Below are positions 19,513 through 27,668 of a stretch of DNA of 64,000 nucleotides, in pieces. The stretch is from Henriciella sp. AS95 (GTDB lineage Bacteria; Pseudomonadota; Alphaproteobacteria; Caulobacterales; Hyphomonadaceae). Position numbers and translations under genes: made by a program. Where the stretch lies: positions 1,612,001-1,676,000 of the forward strand of contig NZ_JBBMQM010000001.1 of assembly GCF_038900055.1 (NCBI RefSeq), in the 5' to 3' direction. The notes below the pieces were generated by a model. It was given only the letters and a program-made list of their open reading frames with translations, ran no database searches and was not told the origin of the DNA. How positions within the stretch are numbered: the first letter of the stretch is position 1; every line of letters begins with the position of its first letter.

Positions 19513-20538
19513 CTGATCGCCAACAGATTTGATTCTCTGCGCCTGCTCTTTGCGTTCTGTGTGTTTGTGTATCACGCCGTCGCCTTGTCGTCGGTCGCGC
19601 CATTTGGACCAGCCGAAAATTTCCTCGGCCAACTCGGAAAACTGTCGGTTGAAGGGTTTTTCATCGTCTCCGGCGCGCTTGTGTTTGGCTCGCTCGAACG
19701 CAGTCGGTCTCTAAGCCTTTACGCTGAGAAGAGGGTGAGACGCCTGTACCCGGCCTATGCCGTGATTGTCATCATCCCGGCACTGATGAGCGCATTGCTC
19801 ACGGGCCTGGCTCAGCCGGAGGCGATCGCCAGATATCTCGGTGCAAATCTCATCTTTCTGAACTTCCTCGCGCCGGACCTGCCCGGTCTGTTTGAGGGAC
19901 AGCGATTCACTGAAGTGAATGGAGCGCTCTGGACGCTGAAAATTGAGGTGATGTTCTATATCGCCCTGCCGTTTATCGCGCTCATCCTGCGCCTGTTCGG
20001 CAAGGCCTGGTGGCTCGGCTTGCTGATCTTATATGCGGGCGGCGCGGCCTGGAGCCTGTGCCTGCCCATGCTGCTCGACCACCCGCTCGCGCCGGAGCTC
20101 GCCCGCCAGTTGCCGGGCCAGATGGCATATTTTGCGAGTGGCATGGCCATCTGGAAACTCTGGGATGTCGCTAAAGCGAAGCCGGGCATGTTTGGCCTGA
20201 TTGGCCTGGTCTTGCTCGCCGTGTCCTATGCCCACCCATTTGCCGAACCCCTACGCGCCGCAGGGCTGGCTGGGATCATCGCCTGCGTCGCCTTCGCGCC
20301 GGGACCAATGGCTGACGCGGCGCAGTTCGGTGATGTCAGCTACGGCCTCTACATCACGCACTTCCCGATCCTGCAGACCATGATTGCGCTCGGACTGTTC
20401 GCATCGCTGGGTTTCGGTGTAGCCGCGGTCGTCGCAACGCTTGTCGTGCTTCTATCGAGCTTCCTGCTCTGGCACTTGATTGAGAAACCAGCGCTTCGGC
20501 GCGACAGTCATTACCGCAAAGTCGCACGCGCGGAATAA
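19513..20538 (+). CDS. Acyltransferase 3 family membrane protein
   Basis: This is an integral-membrane O-acyltransferase of about 340 residues with around ten hydrophobic helices, of the family that acetylates surface polysaccharides. The family N-terminus (NRFDSLRLLFAFCVFVYHAV, containing the catalytic His) is encoded in frame upstream of the first conventional start codon (GTG 19561), so translation must begin earlier. Between the in-frame stop at 19495 and that motif the only start-like codons are CTG 19513 and ATC 19516. The CTG has GGAG seven bases upstream, so a CTG start is proposed. A nine-codon ORF (ATG 19490 to TGA 19516) overlaps this start and may couple translation; a one-base frameshift error is the alternative. 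Confidence 0.8.
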   Translation: MIANRFDSLRLLFAFCVFVYHAVALSSVAPFGPAENFLGQLGKLSVEGFFIVSGALVFGSLERSRSLSLYAEKRVRRLYPAYAVIVIIPALMSALLTGLAQPEAIARYLGANLIFLNFLAPDLPGLFEGQRFTEVNGALWTLKIEVMFYIALPFIALILRLFGKAWWLGLLILYAGGAAWSLCLPMLLDHPLAPELARQLPGQMAYFASGMAIWKLWDVAKAKPGMFGLIGLVLLAVSYAHPFAEPLRAAGLAGIIACVAFAPGPMADAAQFGDVSYGLYITHFPILQTMIALGLFASLGFGVAAVVATLVVLLSSFLLWHLIEKPALRRDSHYRKVARAE

Positions 20539-20594
20539 GCGACATTTTCAAAGTCGGATCAAAGGCGTAGGCTGAACGCTGACAGGAGATTCTT

Positions 20595-21389
20595 ATGGCT
20601 TACGAGACGATTCAACTGGACGCGACGCCCGGCGGTATTGCTGTTCTGACACTCAACCGACCTGACAAGCACAATGCCTTCAATGCGCAGGTTATCGAGG
20701 AGCTGACCGACGCGCTCGAGACGCTCGAAGAGCAGAGCACCATTCGCATGGTCATCCTGCGGGGAAATGGAAAAAGTTTCTCCGCCGGAGCAGACCTTCA
20801 ATGGATGAAGGCCGCTGCCGATTACACGCGCCATGAGAATGAGGAAGACGCCTACAAGCTCGCCGAGATGCTGCGCAAATTGTCAGAGCTGCCTCAGATG
20901 ACCATTGCGCTCGTTCAGGGCGCAGCGATGGGCGGTGGGGCAGGGCTTGTCGCCGCCTGCGATGTCGCGGTCGCGCTGAAGGACACAAAATTCCGCTTTT
21001 CCGAAGTGCGTCTCGGCCTCACGCCCGCAACCATCAGCCCGCATGTTATCAACGCGATTGGCCCGCGCTGGGCCAAGGCACTTTTCGTGACCGCGGAGAG
21101 TTTCGATGCCGCGTTCGCTGAGCGGATCGGCCTTGTGCAATATGTCGTCGAGGACGAAGCGGGCCTCACCGAAATGGAAGAATATCTGGCAGGCCTCGCC
21201 ATGCAGGCGGCTCCCGGAGCGATCACAGCGTCCAAGAGACTGGTGCTTGATCTCTTTGGGGCGGAGATTGACAGCGAACTCAGTCATGAGACCGCCAAGC
21301 GGATCGCTGCACGCCGTGCCAGCGAGGAAGGCCGCGAGGGGCTCACGGCTTTCCTGGAAAAAAGAAAGCCGTCGTGGGCGGAGGAGTGA
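20595..21389 (+). CDS. liuC: Enoyl-CoA hydratase, probably methylglutaconyl-CoA hydratase
   Basis: This crotonase-fold protein (264 residues) hydrates 3-methylglutaconyl-CoA to HMG-CoA in leucine degradation. The oxyanion-hole motifs SAGADLQWM and GAAMGGGAGLVAACD are present, and the usual second acidic residue region follows (FSEVRLGLTPATISP). The TPATISP segment is typical of the LiuC/AUH branch. That, plus its location between the two methylcrotonyl-CoA carboxylase subunits, supports the specific assignment over a generic enoyl-CoA hydratase. AGGAG lies six bases before the ATG. The stop abuts the end of the convergent gene at 21390 with no spacer. Confidence 0.9.
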   Translation: MAYETIQLDATPGGIAVLTLNRPDKHNAFNAQVIEELTDALETLEEQSTIRMVILRGNGKSFSAGADLQWMKAAADYTRHENEEDAYKLAEMLRKLSELPQMTIALVQGAAMGGGAGLVAACDVAVALKDTKFRFSEVRLGLTPATISPHVINAIGPRWAKALFVTAESFDAAFAERIGLVQYVVEDEAGLTEMEEYLAGLAMQAAPGAITASKRLVLDLFGAEIDSELSHETAKRIAARRASEEGREGLTAFLEKRKPSWAEE

Positions 21390-21734
21390 TCAGCCGGCGT
21401 TGGATGGCGGCACGCCGCCAACCGGGATGCCCCAACCCTGAAGCGTGTTCATGACGGCATCGACCGGGTCCATGCCGGTCATCTGTTCGATCGGGTCTCG
21501 CGCGACGTAAAGGATGGCGGCAATCAGCAGGATGAAGACCAGAAACTGAGACAGGGATTTCAACAGAAAGGCACCGGCCGATCCGATCACAAAGCCGGCG
21601 CCGCCATAGATCGCAGCGCCCAGAAACGGGTTTACGCCTGTTGCTGCGGCCTGCTCATAGCCAAGATATGCGCCAATGCCGCCAGCCACCACGCCGGCCA
21701 GCATGCTCATACTCTTATTGTCGAAATACGCCAT
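21390..21734 (-). CDS. Small Gly/Ala-rich membrane protein, unknown
   Basis: I do not recognise this 114-residue protein. It has three hydrophobic segments (about 8-28, 38-60 and 62-78), the first two rich in Gly and Ala with small-residue packing motifs, then a short polar tail that ends Pro/Gly-rich. AAGGGGA stands at good spacing before ATG 21734. It lies in the intergenic space of the leucine genes on the opposite strand, and nothing nearby indicates its role. Confidence 0.65.
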   Translation of the reverse strand: MAYFDNKSMSMLAGVVAGGIGAYLGYEQAAATGVNPFLGAAIYGGAGFVIGSAGAFLLKSLSQFLVFILLIAAILYVARDPIEQMTGMDPVDAVMNTLQGWGIPVGGVPPSNAG

Positions 21735-21830
21735 GACTCATCCCCTTCATGCATTAACCGTGAGCCTAGACCAGCTTCCCTGAAATGCCTAGGCACCAGA
21801 AAATGGCGCAGAATCTGACGTCTTGCTGCC

Positions 21831-22736
21831 ATGATGAAGGGGAATGAAAACACCATGCCGAAGTTTTCGAACATCTCCGACTGGCTGAGTTCTGAGCGAG
21901 AAGCGCTTCGGGGGCGCTTTGTTAAAGGGACGGTCAGCGCGGGCATCTTCGAATTCGTCAGCTTTGGCATCAAACAGGGGTGGGCCTGCATTTTCGGTGG
22001 CCTGCTTCTGGCGCTCATTCTGGCAACTCATCTCTGGTATCCGGGCGATGCCGCACTCAGCCGATACGATTTTCTGGTCATTGCCGCTGTGGCGATCCAA
22101 ATCGTGCTTCTCGCCACTGGCCTCGAAACGCTGGAAGAGGCGAAGATCATTTTCGCGTTCCACATCGTCGGCACGATCATGGAGATCTTCAAGACCAGTG
22201 CTGGCAGCTGGATTTATCCGGAAGACAATCTCCTGCGCATTGGCGGCGTTCCGCTCTTTTCAGGGTTCATGTACGCCGCTGTCGGCAGCTATCTGGCTCG
22301 CGTCTGGCGCATCTTCGTCTTCCGCTTCGACCATTTTCCGCCCCTCTGGCAGCAAGGCCTGCTGGCGACGGCAATCTATATCAACTTCTTTGCGCACCAC
22401 TATCTGCCGGACATGCGTTACGCGTTGTTCGCCGCCTGTTTGCTGGTCTATTGGCGCACCTGGGTGAATTTCAGGCCCGACGAAACCAACCGGAAGATGC
22501 CGCTTCTCATCGGCTTCGGACTGGTGGCGCTCTTCATCTGGTTCGCTGAAAACCTTGGAACGCTCGCCCGCGCCTGGACTTATCCGGGGCAGGAAGCAGC
22601 GTGGAAACTTGTTTCTCCGGCAAAATTCGGCTCTTGGTACCTGCTCATGATAATAAGTTTCGTGCTGGTGGCATTTCTCCACAGCACACGGGAAGGACGC
22701 CATGCTGAAGAGCCTGTTAATCGCCAATCGCGGTGA
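21831..22736 (+). CDS. DUF817 family integral membrane protein
   Basis: This is a membrane protein of about 300 residues with seven or more hydrophobic helices and conserved polar motifs typical of DUF817 (KTSAGSWIYPE, FSGFMYAAVGSY, FFAHHYLPD). The function of the family is unknown; the conserved His, Asp and Glu residues inside helices suggest an enzyme or transporter. The 3' end overlaps the start of the methylcrotonyl-CoA carboxylase biotin subunit by 35 bp, so the two genes are translated from one message. ATGs at 21831 and 21855 are both possible. Confidence 0.85.
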   Translation: MMKGNENTMPKFSNISDWLSSEREALRGRFVKGTVSAGIFEFVSFGIKQGWACIFGGLLLALILATHLWYPGDAALSRYDFLVIAAVAIQIVLLATGLETLEEAKIIFAFHIVGTIMEIFKTSAGSWIYPEDNLLRIGGVPLFSGFMYAAVGSYLARVWRIFVFRFDHFPPLWQQGLLATAIYINFFAHHYLPDMRYALFAACLLVYWRTWVNFRPDETNRKMPLLIGFGLVALFIWFAENLGTLARAWTYPGQEAAWKLVSPAKFGSWYLLMIISFVLVAFLHSTREGRHAEEPVNRQSR

Positions 22737-24618
22737 GATCGCCTGCCGGATCATGGCGACGTGCCGCCGGCTCGGTATCCGCACCGTGGCTGTCTATTCC
22801 GACGCAGATACTTACGCCAAACACGTCCGTGAGGCCGATGAGGCGATCCACATCGGCGCCGCGCCCGCGACCGAGAGCTATCTCGATGGGGAGCGCATCA
22901 TCGAAGCTGCGAAAGCCTCGGGCGCAGACGCCATCCATCCCGGCTATGGCTTCCTGTCAGAGAATGCCGATTTTGCAGACGCCGTCGAGAAGGCCGGGCT
23001 CATCTGGGTTGGCCCGAAAGCGAAGACGATCCGCGAAATGGGCCTCAAGGATGAAGCCAAACGCATCGCGGAGGCCGCGGGCGTTCCCGTGCTTCCGGGT
23101 TATCGCGGCGAGGCGCAGGACGCAAAGACGCTGGCAGCCGAAGCCGACAAGATTGGCTATCCCATCCTGATCAAGGCCGTCGCGGGCGGCGGGGGCAGGG
23201 GCATCCGCCTCGTCTCGAAAAAGTCAGAGCTTGCAGGCGAACTCGAAAGCGCGGTGCGTGAAGCCAAATCCGGCTTCGGCGATGGCCGCGTCATGCTGGA
23301 AAAGCTGGTCGAACAGCCACGCCACATCGAAGTGCAGGTCTTCGGCGACAGCCATGGCGGCGCGGTCCATCTCTATGAACGCGACTGCTCGCTCCAGCGC
23401 CGCCGCCAGAAAGTCGTCGAAGAAGCGCCCGCGCCGGGCATGCCGGACGATGTCCGCGAAGCGATGACGGGGGCGGCGGTAAAGCTCGCGAAGGCGGTCG
23501 GCTATGAGGGGGCTGGCACGGTCGAATTCATCGTCGATGGCGCGCGCCCGCTGGCCAAGGACACCTTCTGGTTTCTCGAGATGAACACCCGCCTGCAGGT
23601 CGAGCACCCGGTCACCGAACTCATCACCGGCACCGACCTTGTCGAGTGGCAGTTGTGCGTCGCATCCGGCGAAAAACTCCCTCTGAAACAGAAGGATATC
23701 CCGCTAAACGGACACGCCATCGAGGCCCGCATCTGCGCCGAGGACCCGGCGGACAGTTTCCGCCCGGGGGCAGGGCGGTTGTCGGCTTTTGATCTTGGTG
23801 AGCCAGATATTTTCGCGGGCGACATGCCGGACCTAGACGAGCTTCACTACCGCCTCGATACGGGTTTCGAAGCCGCGGACACGGTACCCGCGACCTATGA
23901 TTCCATGATCGCCAAGATGATCATCAAAGGTCCGGACCGGGATAGCGCGACCAGCGCATTGTCAGAGCAGCTCGGCCAGTCCATCGTGGCTGGAATCCCG
24001 TGCAATATCGGCTTTCTGAAACGCTGCCTCGACCATGACGTGTTCCGCAGCGCCGACCATCACGTGAACTGGATCGCCGAGGAGATCGAAACGCTGACAT
24101 CCTCAGACGGAGAGGGAGCCCGGCTCGCCGCTTCGCTTGTCGCAGGAATCCTGTTGTCGCCGAATGCGGACGGTCCATGGGATGAGACCGACGGCTGGCG
24201 CATGAATGCAGCGCCGCGCCGGTCCATCCGGCTCTTGGTCGGCGACGATATCGTGGAGGCGGGTCTGAGCGACGCGCACCTCTCGGAGAACTGGCAGGCA
24301 ATCGGCCTTTCGGACACCCGTTTTGCGGTCGGTATTGATGGCGAAACCTGGCTGGTCGAAGTCCCCGATTATGAAGCCGAGGCCGAAGCCATCGCAGGCG
24401 GGGACCGCGTCGCCGCGCCGATGCCGGGCAAGGTTATCGACCTGCGCGTCAAGGCCGGCGACAGTGTCACCAAGGACCAGACTGTCGCTGTCATGGAAGC
24501 CATGAAGATGGAGCACAGTCTGAAAGCGCCGCGCGACGGCGTGGTGAAGGCTGTCGGCGCCGAGCTTGGCGAACAGGTTGGCGAGGGCGTTGTCCTCGTT
24601 GAATTGGAAGATGCCTGA
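22702..24618 (+). CDS. liuD: 3-methylcrotonyl-CoA carboxylase, biotin-containing subunit
   Basis: This is the alpha subunit: biotin carboxylase (KSLLIANRGEIACRI at the N-terminus, GGGGRG ATP-grasp loop near 165, RLQVEHPVTE near 300), a BT-type linker region, and a C-terminal biotinyl domain with EAMKMEH near residue 600. Its 638 residues are normal for MCC-alpha. It pairs with the carboxyltransferase at 17274. GGAAGGA sits five bases before the ATG, inside the end of the DUF817 gene. It is clearly paralogous to the PccA-type subunit at 2299; its place within the leucine gene set supports the methylcrotonyl assignment. Confidence 0.92.
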   Translation: MLKSLLIANRGEIACRIMATCRRLGIRTVAVYSDADTYAKHVREADEAIHIGAAPATESYLDGERIIEAAKASGADAIHPGYGFLSENADFADAVEKAGLIWVGPKAKTIREMGLKDEAKRIAEAAGVPVLPGYRGEAQDAKTLAAEADKIGYPILIKAVAGGGGRGIRLVSKKSELAGELESAVREAKSGFGDGRVMLEKLVEQPRHIEVQVFGDSHGGAVHLYERDCSLQRRRQKVVEEAPAPGMPDDVREAMTGAAVKLAKAVGYEGAGTVEFIVDGARPLAKDTFWFLEMNTRLQVEHPVTELITGTDLVEWQLCVASGEKLPLKQKDIPLNGHAIEARICAEDPADSFRPGAGRLSAFDLGEPDIFAGDMPDLDELHYRLDTGFEAADTVPATYDSMIAKMIIKGPDRDSATSALSEQLGQSIVAGIPCNIGFLKRCLDHDVFRSADHHVNWIAEEIETLTSSDGEGARLAASLVAGILLSPNADGPWDETDGWRMNAAPRRSIRLLVGDDIVEAGLSDAHLSENWQAIGLSDTRFAVGIDGETWLVEVPDYEAEAEAIAGGDRVAAPMPGKVIDLRVKAGDSVTKDQTVAVMEAMKMEHSLKAPRDGVVKAVGAELGEQVGEGVVLVELEDA

Positions 24619-24711
24619 ATTCAGCCTCATTCAGGCGCTGTAAATACGCTCGCTGATAGTCTTTGATTCACCAAGGACGGCGCCGCGAATGGTGGCGCGG
24701 GAAGGGGAAAT

Positions 24712-25446
24712 TTGTCGGTCTCTGCGATCATCTTCTCACTTGCTTACCAATTGTCCGCAACGAGCGGACCGGTTGATGCTGCGCTGAAATCGACCGAAAC
24801 ACCGGACACGTTTCGCGCCGCGTTCACGGTCACGCTGAAAAGCCCGAAAGCCGTCCGCACCTTCAGTTTTGACCCGCGCGAGCAGGGTGCAAACCGGTGG
24901 TCCCTTCTGGAAGCCAGCGGCGAGGACGATGACCTCGATGAAGCCGTTGCCGCCTGGGCGAGCGAGCCTGCGCCGGATGGCCGCCTCTTTCCGGACGACC
25001 TTCGACCAAGCATTGGTCAGCGCGTGAATGTGCAGGATTTTGGCGCGGCCTGGCGCGTGCGTTTTCGGCATAAGCCGTCGATTAATGATGGCGAGCTGGA
25101 TGTCTGGATCGCCGAACGCGTCAATGCGGATGCCTGGCTCGACCCCGTGTCCGGCAAATTCCTTCGCCTCGATTACAGCCTGCCGCGGTCAGTGCGCGGC
25201 CCGGACGGTGGACGCCTCACGAAATTTGAACAGTCCTACTTTCTCGAAAGCGACCCTGAATGGGGCCTGTCCTATATCGCGGCCTACACGATGGGCTTTG
25301 AAGCAAAGGGCGGCTTTCAGACGATCAATCGCAATTACACCGCCACCGTGACGTCGATCGAGTTCTTCTTCTCAAGCCCCGAAGCAGAAGAAAAATTTGA
25401 AGCTCAGCAGCACCACACCACTGGCCGAGCGCTCGCAAACCGCTAA
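24712..25446 (+). CDS. Predicted exported protein, unknown function
   Basis: I do not recognise this 244-residue protein. The first 17 residues (MSVSAIIFSLAYQLSAT) look like a weak signal peptide. The rest is mostly beta-rich and acidic with an ANRWSLLEA / AWRVRFRHKPS pattern and FFFSSPEAEEKFE near the end. The start is TTG 24712, with AAGGGGA at proper spacing; no ATG fits. It is followed 10 bp later by the DUF1489 gene and probably shares its transcript. Confidence 0.65.
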   Translation: MSVSAIIFSLAYQLSATSGPVDAALKSTETPDTFRAAFTVTLKSPKAVRTFSFDPREQGANRWSLLEASGEDDDLDEAVAAWASEPAPDGRLFPDDLRPSIGQRVNVQDFGAAWRVRFRHKPSINDGELDVWIAERVNADAWLDPVSGKFLRLDYSLPRSVRGPDGGRLTKFEQSYFLESDPEWGLSYIAAYTMGFEAKGGFQTINRNYTATVTSIEFFFSSPEAEEKFEAQQHHTTGRALANR

Positions 25447-25456
25447 ACTTTATTCC

Positions 25457-25873
25457 GTGGCCCTGCACATCGTAAAACTCTGCGTTGGCGCTGATGACGT
25501 CAATGATCTGATCAACTGGCAAAAACGTCTTATGAAGACGTTGCCGGCCCCTGTGCACCAGACGCGCATGGTCCCGAAGCGGATTGATGAATTGCTTGAT
25601 GGTGGCTCGATCTACTGGGTCATCAAGGGGGCGATTCAGGTGCGCCAGGCCTTTACAGACATACGTGTCATCGATGACCGCCATGGAAAGCGAGCCTGCG
25701 AATTCGTGCTGGATCCTGAGATCGTGCAGGTCGACCCAATGCCCAAACGCCCGTTTCAGGGCTGGCGATACCTCAAGGCCAGCGAAGCGCCAGCTGACCT
25801 GAAAGCCGGTAGCGCAGGCGAGGATATCCCGCCAGACCTGCACGCCAAGCTGAAAGATGCCATGGTCTGGTAG
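25457..25873 (+). CDS. DUF1489 family protein
   Basis: This is an alphaproteobacterial DUF1489 protein of unknown function, about 138 residues, cytosolic. The family N-terminus (LHIVKLCVGADDVNDLINWQ) begins right after GTG 25457, and the RMVPKRIDELLDGGSIYWVIKG and PFQGWRYL motifs are intact. A longer version from TTG 25397 would overlap the upstream gene by 50 bp and adds a non-conserved N-terminus. The stop is four bases from the convergent TetR gene. Confidence 0.82.
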   Translation: MALHIVKLCVGADDVNDLINWQKRLMKTLPAPVHQTRMVPKRIDELLDGGSIYWVIKGAIQVRQAFTDIRVIDDRHGKRACEFVLDPEIVQVDPMPKRPFQGWRYLKASEAPADLKAGSAGEDIPPDLHAKLKDAMVW

Positions 25874-25876
25874 GGC

Positions 25877-26503
25877 TCAGCTGCCGAGGAAAACGCAGCG
25901 CACATGGCTGCGATAATTGAGGATCTGGTCACTCAGCAGCTGCGGATCGTCGAAGACCCGTGACAGAATGATGCCGCCCTCAATCGCGACGGTCAGCATG
26001 TCGGCAAGGGCCACCAGATCAGTGTCGATCCTTGGCGGGTATGTCTCGGCAATCTCTTCGAGCGATGCGAGAAACCGGGCCCGCCAGCGGCTGACCCCCT
26101 CCCGGTTGAGAGCGCGAATCTCGTCATTGAACTGCTTGTCCTGATAGGCCACCGTCGCGACGATGCAGCCGGGGTGGGCGTTTGGCAGATCGCTCATCAT
26201 CTCTGCGAAGATCTTCAGACCGACCAGATAGGCATGTAGCGGATCGTCCGACAATTCGCGGCCTCGAGAGAAAATCTCATCGAGAAATTCATCATCCTTG
26301 ACGAGATAGCGCTGGAGCAGGGCGCGGGCGAGCTCGGTCTTGTCACGGAAATGGTAGAAGAATCCGCTCTTGGTTAGTTCGGCTTCGGCGATGATCTCGT
26401 CAATCGACGTGTTGGTGAATCCCTTTGCCAGAATCCCCGTCTCCGCGATGTCGAGAATGCGATCGCGAGTCATCTCGCCTTTTGTTTTTGTTGCCGTGGC
26501 CAT
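25877..26503 (-). CDS. TetR-family transcriptional regulator
   Basis: This is a homodimeric repressor of about 208 residues. The N-terminal helix-turn-helix is clear (RILDIAETGILAKGF...TKSGFFYHFRDK, about 12-60), followed by an all-helical ligand domain ending with a cysteine-containing tail. It resembles TetR regulators with the AcrR-type C-terminal domain. ATG 26503 is chosen because it follows GGTGGG at eight bases and begins just ahead of the HTH. A 21-bp palindrome 27 bp upstream (26530-26550) is a convincing operator for autoregulation, and also lies between this gene and the divergent sterol-desaturase-like gene. Confidence 0.9.
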   Translation of the reverse strand: MATATKTKGEMTRDRILDIAETGILAKGFTNTSIDEIIAEAELTKSGFFYHFRDKTELARALLQRYLVKDDEFLDEIFSRGRELSDDPLHAYLVGLKIFAEMMSDLPNAHPGCIVATVAYQDKQFNDEIRALNREGVSRWRARFLASLEEIAETYPPRIDTDLVALADMLTVAIEGGIILSRVFDDPQLLSDQILNYRSHVRCVFLGS

Positions 26504-26529
26504 CGTAAATCCCACCTGTTCCGAGAAAT

Positions 26530-26550
26530 AACTGCACCTCTGGTACAGTT
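26530..26550. promoter_or_regulatory. Probable TetR operator palindrome
   Basis: Arms AACTGCACC and GGTACAGTT flank a three-base centre; they are inverted repeats with a single mismatch. Length and symmetry fit a TetR dimer site. Its position just upstream of the tetR start suggests autorepression. Confidence 0.6.
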
Positions 26551-26746
26551 TTGCACGCCGCGAGGAAAGAAACAATTCATCGAAAAACGATAAACTTTGG
26601 CTAGCGCCTTGATTGGTAAAGGTTAATCAGCCTCCCTGAAAACCGTACCACGCGCTCACTAGTTTGAATCGTCGCCTGAAGAGATGTTCTGGCCATCGGA
26701 AACGACCGTGTTTCCGTCGTCATTCAACTCTGAAAGGAGGCGACCC

Positions 26747-27592
26747 ATGTTTGGTTTGCTCGATTATTTCTTTTTCGCCGTCTTCGGAATGCTCGCCCTG
26801 ATGGACTTCGTCATTCCGGCTCGGACATTTCCAACCGTCCGGGCGTGGAGGCTGAAAGGCCTCGCATCAGCGGTGATGTATTTCTTCGTCGCTGGCTATT
26901 CGCCTTTCATCTGGGACGCATGGCTCAGCCAGTATCAGCTGATTGACGGGTCGGCCTGGCCTGTCTGGATTGCCGGACCTGCCGCGCTTCTGCTCTACCA
27001 GCTTGGCGTCTATGCCTGGCACCGGACGATGCACAATAGCGACACGCTGTGGCGCATTTTCCACCAGACCCACCATAGCGCTGAGCGCGTGGACATCTGG
27101 GGCGCGCTGTATTTTCACCCGCTCGACGTTGTCGGCTTTGCCTTCATCGGAAGCCTCGCCCTGACACTGATCCTCGGCGTGTCACCGGAAGCGATCATGT
27201 TTGCCGTCATGGTGAGCACGTTCTGCGGCCTGTTCCAGCATGCTAACGTCCGTACGCCGCACTGGCTCGGCTTTATCATCACGCGTCCGGAGAGCCACGC
27301 CCTCCATCATGAGCGCGGTGTCCACCGTTACAATTATGGTGACATACCGATCTGGGACATGCTGTTCGGGACGTTCCGAAACCCGAAACAGTGGGAAGGT
27401 GAAGCTGGACTTGTCGATGGCGGATCGGACCGGTTTCTCGACCTGCTCACGGGCCGGGACATCACAAAGGCCGAAACCCGGCGCGGTGGGATCAAGGCCG
27501 ACACGGTTCAAGCGGCGCACTTCCTGGTGATGACCGGTGTGAGTACAGCGCTGATCGGTTGTACCGGAGGCCTGCTCGGACAATTGATGTAA
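26747..27592 (+). CDS. Sterol desaturase / fatty acid hydroxylase family protein
   Basis: This is an integral-membrane di-iron hydroxylase of about 281 residues. The histidine clusters that bind the metal are present: HRTMH, FHQTHHS and HALHH, with an additional HERGVHRYNYGD element. Hydrophobic helices precede and separate the clusters. The substrate, a lipid, sterol or carotenoid, cannot be read. The perfect ribosome binding site AAAGGAGG six bases before ATG 26747 decides the start over the upstream 26684 codon. It is divergent from the TetR gene, whose operator may control it, and is followed by a strong terminator. Confidence 0.9.
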   Translation: MFGLLDYFFFAVFGMLALMDFVIPARTFPTVRAWRLKGLASAVMYFFVAGYSPFIWDAWLSQYQLIDGSAWPVWIAGPAALLLYQLGVYAWHRTMHNSDTLWRIFHQTHHSAERVDIWGALYFHPLDVVGFAFIGSLALTLILGVSPEAIMFAVMVSTFCGLFQHANVRTPHWLGFIITRPESHALHHERGVHRYNYGDIPIWDMLFGTFRNPKQWEGEAGLVDGGSDRFLDLLTGRDITKAETRRGGIKADTVQAAHFLVMTGVSTALIGCTGGLLGQLM

Positions 27593-27612
27593 GCTAGGTC
27601 CGCCCAAACCGA

Positions 27613-27649
27613 AGACGCCCGCTCTTTCAGGAGCGGGCGTCTCTATTTT
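27613..27649 (+). terminator. Rho-independent terminator between convergent genes
   Basis: A 12-pair stem (AGACGCCCGCTC with GAGCGGGCGTCT) with a six-base loop is followed by CTATTTTT. It serves the sterol-desaturase-like gene; the opposite strand (end of clpA) has a shorter T-rich tail and may use the same hairpin. Confidence 0.88.
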
Positions 27650-27668
27650 TGTCGTTGAAGCCGTCAGA

